The translations under genes were made by a program, and so were the position numbers. From positions 1 to 9,938 of the forward strand of contig MWEV01000179.1 in NCBI GenBank assembly GCA_002071245.1: DNA of 9,938 nucleotides, read 5' to 3'. This DNA comes from Deltaproteobacteria bacterium ADurb.Bin026. Its GTDB lineage: Bacteria > Desulfobacterota > Syntrophorhabdia > Syntrophorhabdales > Syntrophorhabdaceae. Positions 1 to 6,947 of this stretch are shown in pieces; positions within the stretch are counted from its first letter, which is position 1; each line of letters opens with the position of its first letter. The notes under the pieces were generated by a model. The model had not been told where the DNA came from. It ran no database searches and saw only the letters and a program-made list of their open reading frames with translations.

Positions 1-128
1 CCCTCTGTCTTTCTCCACTTGAATCCTTGAATCCTCGAATCCTTGAACCCTTCGCTTCTCCGAATCCTCGAATCCTTGAACCCTTTCCTTTCCGACCCCT
101 CGAATCCTTGAACCCTTCGCTTTTCTGC
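1..128. repeat. Low-complexity 8-bp tandem repeat tract, left copy
   Basis: This tract is made of degenerate copies of AATCCTTG/AATCCTCG separated by AACCCTTCGCTTCTCCG-like spacers. Positions 1-87 are identical to 6817-6903, and the match starts at the first base of the window, so the true repeat may extend further left. From 88 on, the copy continues with further AATCCTTGAACCC units but diverges from the other copy. It begins just beyond the stop codon of the fused nfnAB gene (137-139). The 14 bases 129-142, which span the last codon and stop of that gene, are also identical to 6940-6953 at the end of the stand-alone nfnB. No gene is supported here. An open frame on the plus strand is only repeat translation. 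Confidence 0.9.
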
Positions 129-136
129 CTTTCCCT

Positions 137-2395
137 CTACCACTGTCCTGTCGTCAGGTACTCGTCAATAGACGCCGCTGCCTTTCTGCCTGCACCCATT
201 GCAAGGATAACCGTTGCAGCACCTGTTACGATATCACCACCGGCAAACACACCCTTTCTGCTTGTCCTGCCTGTTTCTGTATCAGCTTCGATATTGCCTG
301 TCTTGCGCAATTTGAGCCCCTCTGTAGTTGATGTCAATATCGGGTTAGGACCTTGGCCTATGGCGACAACAATGACGTCCACATCTATGATGTGATTTGA
401 GCCTTTCACCTCAACAGGTCTTCTCCTGCCGGATGCATCGGGTTCACCAAGTTCCATCTTCACACATTCAATACCCTTGACCCAACCGTTCTCATCGCCT
501 ATAACCCTTACAGGGGCAGTGAGAAGTCTGAAATCGATCTCTTCTTCTTCTGCATGGTGAGCCTCTTCTGCCCTTGCAGGCATCTCCGCGCGCGAACGAC
601 GGTATATGAGATACACATTGTCAGCACCCATCCTTTTTGAAACCCTTGCGGCATCCATCGCCACATTTCCTCCACCTATTACCGCCACCTTGCTTCCCAC
701 CCTGACAGGCGTATCGTATTCAGGGAATAGATATGCCTTCATAAGGTTTGCACGTGTGAGAAATTCGTTTGCAGAATAAACGCCATTAAGATTCTCGCCA
801 GGCACATCCATAAAATAGGGCAAGCCTGCGCCAGTACCGACAAATATCGCATCATAACCCTGAGCAAAGAGTTCATCCACCGTTGTAGTCTGTCCAATAA
901 TCGTATCAACTTTGATCTTTACACCAAGCTTTCCCACATAATCCACTTCTCTTTGCACTATCGCCTTAGGGAGACGAAATTCCGGGATACCATATACAAG
1001 AACCCCGCCTGCCTTATGAAGCGCCTCAAATATGGTCACCTCATGTCCCTTCTTGGCAAGTTCTCCTGCCACTGTCAAGCCGGCTGGGCCTGCACCTACA
1101 ATTGCCACCTTCTTTCCTGTAGGTTTTGGAATATCAGGCACACGCACATCACCCTGGCTCAACTCATAATCTGCCGCAAAGCGCTCGAGACGGCCTATAG
1201 CGATAGGCTGGCCCTTTTTGTTGAGCACGCACTTCTCTTCGCACTGTGTTTCCTGGGGACATACGCGTCCGCATACCGCTGGCAGACTGTTCGTCTCCTT
1301 GATGGTGTGTATGGCACCCATAAAATCGCCTTCTTTTATCTTCTTTATAAACTTAGGAATCTGCACATTGACAGGGCATCCATCCACGCAGGGCATATTC
1401 TTGCAATTCAAACAACGTGACGCCTCGCGTATTGCGCTCTCTCTCGAATAACCAAGCGCAACCTCATTGAAATTCTGCATCCTTACCTTGGGATTTTGTT
1501 CTGGCATGGGTTCGCGAATCTTAGATTTTTTAAGCGCCTTTTCTTGTGCCTCGAGTTTGCATTTGTGGTCCCACATTGCACGACGCTCTTCCCTGTTATA
1601 CATCTTGCCGCGCATCATCAACTCGTTAAACTCGACTTTATGACCATCAAATTCAGGACCATCGACACATACAAACTTGGTCTCACCTCCAACCGTTGCA
1701 CGGCAGCACCCACACATACCTGTCCCGTCAACCATGATCGTGTTAAGGCTCACAACCGTATGGATATTGTGTGGACGGGTAACCTCTGCAACTGCCCTCA
1801 TCATTATGATGGGGCCTATCCCAATTACAAGGTCGATCTTCTTTTTATCCGCGATAAGCTTCTTTAACACATCGGTAACAAAACCGTGATGTCCGTATGT
1901 ACCGTCATCTGTAGTTACAAACAGCTCTGAGCTAATAGCCTTCATCTCATCCTCGAGAATCAACATCTCCTTCGTACGAGAACCAATTATATTAATCACC
2001 TCGTTGCCTCTTTCAAAAAGGGCCTTTGCAATCGGGTATACAGGCGCCACACCCACACCACCACCCACACATACAACAGTTCCGAATTTTTCTATGTGGC
2101 TTGGCTTGCCGAGCGGTCCTACAACATCGAGGATAATCTGACCCTGCTGAAATTTATCCAATTTCTGCGTGGAAGTACCGACAACCTGAAAAATCACTGT
2201 AACGAGTCCTTTCTCCCTGTCAAAATCTGCAATAGTCAGCGGTATCCTCTCGGCATAGTCGTCTGCCCTCAAAACCACAAACTGCCCTGGTCTTGCCTTT
2301 TTCGCTATATCCGGCACATAAAGCTTAAAAAGCGTTATCGAAGGTGCCAATTGCCTTTTCTCAACTATTTCGTTCGTTTTTGGTTCTTTTGACAT
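137..2395 (-). CDS. nfnAB: Fused NfnA-NfnB: NADH-dependent reduced ferredoxin:NADP+ oxidoreductase, single polypeptide
   Basis: This 752-residue cytoplasmic flavoprotein joins the two Nfn subunits, which are normally separate proteins of about 280 and 465 residues. Residues 1-280 are NfnA-like: the FAD-binding loop RIPLTI (50-55), the nucleotide loop GGGVGVAP (111-118), and a [2Fe-2S] site at D223, C228, C231 and C243. Residues 281-300 are a charged linker. Residues 301-752 are NfnB/GltD-like: cysteines 328, 331, 336, 340 and 375, 379, 385, 389 for two [4Fe-4S] clusters, a FAD fold (GAGPAG, 434-439), an NADPH fold (GGGNVAMDAAR, 574-584) and the C-terminal AGGDIVTGAATV. In the family, the enzyme couples NADPH oxidation to reduction of NAD+ and ferredoxin by flavin-based bifurcation, reversibly. 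The start ATG at 2395 has a strong AAGGAG site (2401-2406). The gene lies 39 bp after a sensor kinase gene, probably in the same transcript. The activity is inferred from motifs only. Confidence 0.93.
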   Translation of the reverse strand: MSKEPKTNEIVEKRQLAPSITLFKLYVPDIAKKARPGQFVVLRADDYAERIPLTIADFDREKGLVTVIFQVVGTSTQKLDKFQQGQIILDVVGPLGKPSHIEKFGTVVCVGGGVGVAPVYPIAKALFERGNEVINIIGSRTKEMLILEDEMKAISSELFVTTDDGTYGHHGFVTDVLKKLIADKKKIDLVIGIGPIIMMRAVAEVTRPHNIHTVVSLNTIMVDGTGMCGCCRATVGGETKFVCVDGPEFDGHKVEFNELMMRGKMYNREERRAMWDHKCKLEAQEKALKKSKIREPMPEQNPKVRMQNFNEVALGYSRESAIREASRCLNCKNMPCVDGCPVNVQIPKFIKKIKEGDFMGAIHTIKETNSLPAVCGRVCPQETQCEEKCVLNKKGQPIAIGRLERFAADYELSQGDVRVPDIPKPTGKKVAIVGAGPAGLTVAGELAKKGHEVTIFEALHKAGGVLVYGIPEFRLPKAIVQREVDYVGKLGVKIKVDTIIGQTTTVDELFAQGYDAIFVGTGAGLPYFMDVPGENLNGVYSANEFLTRANLMKAYLFPEYDTPVRVGSKVAVIGGGNVAMDAARVSKRMGADNVYLIYRRSRAEMPARAEEAHHAEEEEIDFRLLTAPVRVIGDENGWVKGIECVKMELGEPDASGRRRPVEVKGSNHIIDVDVIVVAIGQGPNPILTSTTEGLKLRKTGNIEADTETGRTSRKGVFAGGDIVTGAATVILAMGAGRKAAASIDEYLTTGQW

Positions 2396-2412
2396 AACAT
2401 CTCCTTTTATTA

Positions 2413-2424
2413 AATTTATAAATT
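2413..2424. promoter_or_regulatory. 12-bp perfect AT palindrome before fused nfnAB
   Basis: AATTTATAAATT reads the same on both strands. It lies in the 39-bp gap between the hybrid kinase gene and the fused nfnAB gene, ending 7 bp before the AAGGAG ribosome-binding site. It could be a small operator or an mRNA feature affecting translation of nfnAB. In AT-rich spacer DNA such a palindrome can also arise by chance. I see no convincing -35/-10 pair with correct spacing around it. Confidence 0.25.
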
Positions 2425-2434
2425 CGGTATCAAC

Positions 2435-3925
2435 CTAACCTTTATTCTGTTTTATGGGCAACATGACTGTAAAGGTCGTGCCTTTACCTAACTCACTTTC
2501 CACCTTTATCTGGCCGAAGTGCGATTCCACAATTTTCTTTACGATAGATAAACCAAGGCCTGTCCCTGTCACATACCTCGTTTCCGGCCCGCATACCCTG
2601 TAAAACTCGTCGAATACACACGGCAGGCTTTCCTCGTCAATCCCTATCCCGGTATCGGAAACGGAAATATGTAAAAAGTGACCCTCAGGCCTTGCATCGA
2701 CAATCATTCTGCCGTTTTTTACATTGTATTTAATGGCATTCGAAATAAGGTTGGTAAAGAGTTGCTCCATCTCTGACCTATCGGCCTCGATAAGAGGAAA
2801 TGAATCAGGGATATTCAACTCGAATCTTATGTCCTTCGCCGACCCCTGAACCTTAAACAACTCCACAGTATTGACAATGATCTCTGATATATCAAGGTGC
2901 TCCTTCTTCCTTGTCACACTTTTTGATTCAAGTCTGCTATACTGGAGAAGATCATTTATCAATTCAAGCAACGAATGCGCCCTTTGCCTTGCTCTTTCCA
3001 TCATCTGCTGGTACATCTTAGGGTCACTACCGGCTGCCCCGGTCAGGTATGCAGAAAGATAGCCCTCAATTGCAGAAAGCGGGGCACGCAATTCATGGGT
3101 AACCATGGTGACAAATTGTGATTTTATTTCATTTATCTCTTTTAGTGTCGTAATATCGTTCAGCGTTGCAACAACACCAAAATCCCTCCCTGCTTCATCT
3201 CTTACCCTGGACACATTGACCATGATTGTCTTCTTATCAGGAGGCGGCAAAATAATCTCTTCAGATATAACAGTGTATTGGGACGAATCCGGACTAAAAC
3301 CCTTATCTATAACGCCGACAAGGTCCTTTTGAGGAATAATCCTGTTTATCTCCGATCCGGCCTCCAGGCCCCCTCTCAGACCCAGCATTTTTATTGCCGC
3401 AGGGTTCCACAATACAAGCTGATGTTCTCTATTTATTACAAGGATACCATCTGCTATTGATATTACAATTGTATGTAGCTTGGATTTTTCGTTTGCTACC
3501 TCGAGAAGCTTCTGGTCTCTTTCCTCCATAAGCCTCAATGTCTGTTGGCTTAATCTACGTTTTTCAAGCCCCCTGTTTACAACTACAAGCAGTTGGTCAG
3601 GTGTAAAGGGCTTTGGAATATAGTCGTAAGCACCGTGACGCATCGCATCAACCGCTGTTTCAATCGTCGCAAAACCCGTTACAACGATCATTATGACCTC
3701 GGAATCAAATCGCCTCAGTTCTTCCATCAATTCAATGCCGCCCATAACAGGCATCATCAAATCTACAAGGATCAGGTCATACTGTTTTGCTTTTGCCAGT
3801 TCAAGCCCCTCTTTGCCGTTTACGCCCACATCAACCGAATAACCTTCACTGGCAAGGATACGACGGCACCCCTCCCGGATACCCTTTTCATCGTCAACAA
3901 CCAATATATTTATTGTCTCACCCAA
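2435..3925 (-). CDS. Hybrid response regulator-PAS-histidine kinase
   Basis: This is a 496-residue soluble signalling protein with its receiver domain at the N terminus. The receiver (about 5-120) has the acidic pocket D11/D12, the phospho-acceptor D55 in LVDLMMP, T83 and K105 in PKP. A helical linker (120-150) leads to a PAS domain (about 150-260, with the core DGILVINREHQLVLWNPAA). The kinase core has the H-box FVTMVTHELRAPL with H277, the N-box with N396, the G1 box DTGIGID (424-430), an F-box (CVFDEFYRV, about 436-444) and the G2 box GTGLGLS (454-460). There are no membrane segments and no DNA-binding domain. The start is TTG at 3925, supported by AAGAGG (3932-3937) 6 nt upstream. An upstream kinase probably phosphorylates D55 and tunes H277 activity, but its target is not evident here. 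It sits between a single-domain regulator and the fused nfnAB gene, which suggests signalling linked to redox metabolism. Confidence 0.92.
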   Translation of the reverse strand: MGETINILVVDDEKGIREGCRRILASEGYSVDVGVNGKEGLELAKAKQYDLILVDLMMPVMGGIELMEELRRFDSEVIMIVVTGFATIETAVDAMRHGAYDYIPKPFTPDQLLVVVNRGLEKRRLSQQTLRLMEERDQKLLEVANEKSKLHTIVISIADGILVINREHQLVLWNPAAIKMLGLRGGLEAGSEINRIIPQKDLVGVIDKGFSPDSSQYTVISEEIILPPPDKKTIMVNVSRVRDEAGRDFGVVATLNDITTLKEINEIKSQFVTMVTHELRAPLSAIEGYLSAYLTGAAGSDPKMYQQMMERARQRAHSLLELINDLLQYSRLESKSVTRKKEHLDISEIIVNTVELFKVQGSAKDIRFELNIPDSFPLIEADRSEMEQLFTNLISNAIKYNVKNGRMIVDARPEGHFLHISVSDTGIGIDEESLPCVFDEFYRVCGPETRYVTGTGLGLSIVKKIVESHFGQIKVESELGKGTTFTVMLPIKQNKG

Positions 3926-3989
3926 TATAAGCCTCTTTAACCTCTAAAACCCGTTTAACCACCCTGACCGTCAAAATCCTATAAACGGC

Positions 3990-4394
3990 TCACCCCTTTT
4001 TGTTCTTGACAAATAACTCATTGATGCTTTTGATCAATTCTTCAGGCGATAAAGGTTTGTTGGCGAATGCATCGGTCTTCATCCAGTAACCATCAAACTC
4101 CTGGCTAAAATCCATTCCTGTCTCTCCCAGCACAGCAGTAAGCATCAGGATAGGTATACCTTTATAAATAGGATCTGCCTTCAATGCCTTTGCAACTGCA
4201 AAGCCAGTATCATGCTTTTCCATCATCAAATCAAGCACAATCAAGTCTGGTTGCTCAAACTTGACCTTATCCATCACCTCTCTGCCCGCATAGGCAACGG
4301 CAACATCAAAACCGTTGTTTTCAAGGACCGCCTTGTTGAGGTCTATAAAATCCACATCATTGTCAACAAGTAAGATTTTAGTTTTTTTGCCCAT
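3990..4394 (-). CDS. Single-domain (CheY-like) response regulator
   Basis: This 134-residue protein is a lone receiver domain. It has the acidic pair D11 and D13 (LLVDND), the phospho-acceptor D55 in LIVLDLMM, the conserved hydroxyl residue T86 and K113 in NKPLS. Nothing follows the receiver fold, so it has no DNA-binding or enzymatic output of its own and should act by protein contact or as a phosphorelay intermediate. The start ATG at 4394 lies inside the end of the hydrogenase-like kinase gene (17-nt overlap), with AGGGAG (4403-4408) 8 nt upstream. This overlap suggests coupled translation and makes that kinase its likely phosphodonor. The downstream gene starts 64 bp later. Confidence 0.93.
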   Translation of the reverse strand: MGKKTKILLVDNDVDFIDLNKAVLENNGFDVAVAYAGREVMDKVKFEQPDLIVLDLMMEKHDTGFAVAKALKADPIYKGIPILMLTAVLGETGMDFSQEFDGYWMKTDAFANKPLSPEELIKSINELFVKNKKG

Positions 4395-6504
4395 AATTCT
4401 TTCTCCCTGTAATTTTATTTTGAGACGATAATTTATTCAAATGCCTTTTAAATTTTTCGTCTTCTTCGTCAATAGAAATCGGTAATGAAATGATAAAGGT
4501 ACTCCCCTTCCCCAATTCAGAATCAACATCTATCTTGCCACCATGTCGTTCGACAATACCATACGAAATGGCAAGCCCAAGGCCCGTCCCTTTTTCCTTC
4601 GTTGTAAAAAAAGGCGAAAACAATTTGCCCATATTTTCCGGTGGAATTCCAGGGCCGGTATCCTGAATTTTCACCTTGATATGTTTTTTATCAATTATCG
4701 TACTGATTGTCAATTTTCCATTTCCTTCCATGGCTTGTGCAGCATTAAGTATAATATTAAGAAAAACCTGTTTCAGCTTTGTCTCATCTGCAACAATTAT
4801 AGGCATATCCTGGACAAATGATTTTTCTATCCTGATATTGTGAAAAAGCGATTGATTAATAACCAGGCTGAGCACATCCTCAAGCAAATCGCTCACATTC
4901 ATCAACCCCTGTCGCAGTTTCGTCTCACGTGCAAAGCTCAAAAGTCCCTGAACGATCTCTTTTGCCCTGTTTGCCTCTCCGATAATCAGCTCAATATCCT
5001 CTATTCTCGGGTCATCTTTATCCATACCCTTCAAGAGAAGGTGTGCATATATCATTATCGTTCCGAGAGGGTTGTTTATTTCATGGGCAACACCTGCCGA
5101 TAGCTGACCTATAGAGGCAAGCTTTTCCGTGCGAAGCAGATGAGCCTGCGCCTGTTCTAATTCCTGGTGAGACATCTTCAATTGATTATGGGATTTTTTC
5201 AATTGCTGATATATCTTCTTGCTCTGTTCGAGAAGATATGGAAGACAATACTCTGCCTCTGCAATACCCTGGGCAACGGCGATCGCCTTATCCCTGCATG
5301 TCAGATAGCCGCATGCCCTGCAATCCATGTTATGGTTGGGTGGCAACTTGTCTATCTTCTTCAATATATCTTTTATCTCTTCTTCTGTAGGGGTAGGCAG
5401 TCTTTCCTCCATGTTCAAAAAATCTCGGTGAAGATCGATATGTTCAAAACTGTCCAATTCGGCAATGACCTTTGAGACATCCTGCCGGCTCATTTCGTCC
5501 TTTGCATAGCGAATTACGAGTTGTCTTCTGCCAAGCACGGATAATTCTGTGTCTGTAAACGGACCGTCAACACACCCCGAGCAATAGACAAAATCAAAGA
5601 ACTTTGCCTTGATACGCCCTGATGCGAGCTGTTTGAGCGCCCCTATGACCCTACGATGGCCGTATGTACCGGTAATTTCATCCATCAAAATATCAAAGTG
5701 TGCACCTGTACTCCTATATAATCCACCCACTATAGATATTACCCTTCCAAGGAAAGGTCTTGGTCCATCAAAGTCCGTCTCTGGAAGTGTATTGCTTTGT
5801 ATACCTCTACTGTCAAATAATTGTTTGACATCACGGAACGTAATCACATCATCAATTGCGCCGGCTACTTCAGGTGCTGCCACCTCTTTGATATGTGCCA
5901 AGCAGGGGGTTATATAGACAATTCTCCAATCAGGTCCTTTTATTGCACGTGCAACCCTTCCAATAGCTATCATAGGCGATACCACAGGCGCAATATTGGG
6001 GATCAATTGTGTCAGGTATTTTTGAATATAAAAGACAACCACTGGACAGAAAGACGATATCAATGTCTTGTCGGTACCGTCGATAAGTAATTTTCTATAT
6101 TGCTGACTGATCAATTCAGCGCCGAAAGCACCTTCCCATACCTCTTTAAATCCCACACTCTTCAAGGCGGTGACAAGTTGTCTTGCGCTTCCAATGTCGT
6201 GCATCGCTGGAAAGGCCGGGTCAATGCAGGCAACCGTCTTTTCATTTTCAGACAAAAGTTCCTTCACTTTTTCAATAGCACTTTCATAACCGAGGGCATG
6301 CTGTGGGCATGCGGTGATGCAGCTACCACAAAAAATACAACGTTCCAGAAATATTTTTATGCTGTCCTTTCCAAGCTTTATAGCCTTTGCCGGACATATC
6401 TGTATACAATATGAGCATTTTCTGCACTTACTAACGTTGACGGTGATTTTAAAAGTGCCGTCATCAAAAAATATGTTTTTTTTTGTGTCAGTTTGTTTAA
6501 TCAA
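4378..6504 (-). CDS. [FeFe]-hydrogenase-like 4Fe-4S sensor histidine kinase
   Basis: This 708-residue soluble protein is a likely H2 or redox sensor. Residues 27-37 and 56-66 form two ferredoxin-type CxxCxxCxxxC motifs. Residues about 90-350 match the [FeFe]-hydrogenase large-subunit domain: an L1-like SFCP (C153), an L2-like TPCLAHIKE (C201) and an L3-like YCSGCVDGP (C308, C311). F152 stands where catalytic enzymes have the proton-transfer cysteine, and L3 is CxxC rather than CxxxC, as I recall for sensory relatives. An additional Fe-S motif follows (C395, C398, C403, C420), then a predicted coiled coil (about 425-460). The kinase core has H474 in AGVAHEINNPL, N587, D615 (DTGPGI) and GTGLGLA (639-645). 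The start is TTG at 6504, because no ATG lies near the first cysteine motif and the frame closes at 6547-6549. The ribosome-binding site is weak. It is the first gene of its cluster. Whether it binds a full H-cluster cannot be told. Confidence 0.88.
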   Translation of the reverse strand: MIKQTDTKKNIFFDDGTFKITVNVSKCRKCSYCIQICPAKAIKLGKDSIKIFLERCIFCGSCITACPQHALGYESAIEKVKELLSENEKTVACIDPAFPAMHDIGSARQLVTALKSVGFKEVWEGAFGAELISQQYRKLLIDGTDKTLISSFCPVVVFYIQKYLTQLIPNIAPVVSPMIAIGRVARAIKGPDWRIVYITPCLAHIKEVAAPEVAGAIDDVITFRDVKQLFDSRGIQSNTLPETDFDGPRPFLGRVISIVGGLYRSTGAHFDILMDEITGTYGHRRVIGALKQLASGRIKAKFFDFVYCSGCVDGPFTDTELSVLGRRQLVIRYAKDEMSRQDVSKVIAELDSFEHIDLHRDFLNMEERLPTPTEEEIKDILKKIDKLPPNHNMDCRACGYLTCRDKAIAVAQGIAEAEYCLPYLLEQSKKIYQQLKKSHNQLKMSHQELEQAQAHLLRTEKLASIGQLSAGVAHEINNPLGTIMIYAHLLLKGMDKDDPRIEDIELIIGEANRAKEIVQGLLSFARETKLRQGLMNVSDLLEDVLSLVINQSLFHNIRIEKSFVQDMPIIVADETKLKQVFLNIILNAAQAMEGNGKLTISTIIDKKHIKVKIQDTGPGIPPENMGKLFSPFFTTKEKGTGLGLAISYGIVERHGGKIDVDSELGKGSTFIISLPISIDEEDEKFKRHLNKLSSQNKITGRKNYGQKN

Positions 6505-6519
6505 AATAAATATCTTAAA

Positions 6520-6538
6520 CCCTTTGTCTTTAAAAGGG
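6520..6538. promoter_or_regulatory. Short inverted repeat in the leader of the sensor kinase gene
   Basis: On the minus strand, CCCTTT and AAAGGG form a 6-bp stem with a 7-nt loop, ending 15 nt before the TTG start at 6504. The AAGGG arm is also the best, though badly spaced, ribosome-binding candidate for that gene, so a hairpin here might lower translation. It is short and could be chance. It has no following T-run, so it is not a typical intrinsic terminator. Confidence 0.25.
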
Positions 6539-6556
6539 ATAGAGGATTAGAGGTTT

Positions 6557-6612
6557 GGATGTGTGGATGTGTAAATGTTTGGATGTGTGGATGTTTAGAT
6601 GTTTGGATGTTT
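6557..6612. repeat. 8-bp tandem repeat, seven units (GGATGTKT)
   Basis: Seven uninterrupted 8-bp units follow the pattern GGATGTGT/GGATGTTT, with AAATGTTT and AGATGTTT variants. No indels break the phase. It is non-coding and lies about 50 bp upstream of the sensor kinase start. Confidence 0.9.
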
Positions 6613-6650
6613 AGCTACACCTCCAACCTTCCAACCCTCTATCCCTCTGA

Positions 6651-6797
6651 CTTCTGTCTCCTGTCTTCTGACTTCTGTCTCCTGTCTTCTGCCTTCTGTC
6701 TTCTGTCTTCTGTCTTCTGACTTCTGTCTTCTGTCTTCTGCCTTCTGTCTTCTGACTTCTGTCTTCTGACTTCTGCCTTCTGACTTCTGCCTTCTGC
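6651..6797. repeat. 7-bp tandem repeat, 21 units (CTTCTGN)
   Basis: Twenty-one consecutive heptamers of the form CTTCTG followed by T, A or C run without a single length change. Two units read CTCCTGT. A degenerate unit (CCTCTGA) precedes them at 6644. Variation is almost confined to the seventh base. On the minus strand the array reads as purine-rich NCAGAAG units, so one strand is strongly pyrimidine-rich. It has no unique spacers and so is not a CRISPR array. An open plus-strand frame across it gives only a repetitive Phe/Cys/Leu/Ser string and is not a credible protein. Confidence 0.95.
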
Positions 6798-6816
6798 CAA
6801 CCCTCTAACCTTCCAA

Positions 6817-6940
6817 CCCTCTGTCTTTCTCCACTTGAATCCTTGAATCCTCGAATCCTTGAACCCTTCGCTTCTCCGAATCCTCGAATCCTTGAACCCT
6901 TTCTTTCTCCGAATCCTTGAACCCTTTATTTCTTTCTCTC
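6817..6940. repeat. 8-bp AATCCTTG repeat tract, right copy; contains the 87-bp direct repeat
   Basis: Positions 6817-6903 are identical, in the same orientation, to 1-87. The tract holds AATCCTTG/AATCCTCG units grouped in twos or threes and separated by AACCCTTCGCTTCTCCG or AACCCTTTCTTTCTCCG spacers. It then fades into pyrimidine-rich sequence up to the nfnB stop codon (6948-6950). As at the left copy, the tract starts within a few bases of the end of an NfnB-type coding region, and 6940-6953 match 129-142 exactly. Confidence 0.93.
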
Positions 6941-6947
6941 TTTCCCT

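Larger units (their letters stand above)
6505..6947. other. 443-bp gene-free spacer filled with three kinds of tandem repeat
   Basis: This stretch separates the end of the nfnB gene from the start of the sensor kinase gene. Nearly all of it from 6557 on is low-complexity repeat: an 8-bp GGATGTTT array (6557-6612), a 7-bp CTTCTGN array (6651-6797), and an 8-bp AATCCTTG tract (6817-6940). The 14-mer CCTTCCAACCCTCT occurs on each side of the 7-bp array (6627-6640 and 6809-6822). The promoter for the downstream cluster should lie in this spacer, most likely in the non-repetitive 6505-6556, but I could not pick out a convincing promoter. I see no RNA gene and no credible protein-coding gene. Confidence 0.85.

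Noticed and set aside
27..395. Plus-strand open frame at the left end
   Set aside because: It is antisense to the fused nfnAB gene and the repeat tract; the minus-strand frame has clear domain motifs. The same applies to the other plus-strand frames across the window.
2396..2434. Promoter directly before the fused nfnAB gene
   Set aside because: TTGATA and TATAAA-like boxes occur but their spacing (7 or 13 bp) is wrong for a standard promoter; read-through from the kinase gene is simpler.
6520..6538. Intrinsic terminator of the upstream cluster
   Set aside because: The stem is only 6 bp, AT-rich, has no following T-run on the transcribed strand, and lies over 400 bp after the nfnB stop.
6493..6720. 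Open frame on the plus strand through the repeat spacer
   Set aside because: Its translation is only the tandem arrays read as Cys/Leu/Ser/Phe repeats, with no ribosome-binding site or family likeness.
6651..6797. CRISPR array
   Set aside because: The units are 7 bp and contiguous, with no unique spacers and no cas genes nearby.
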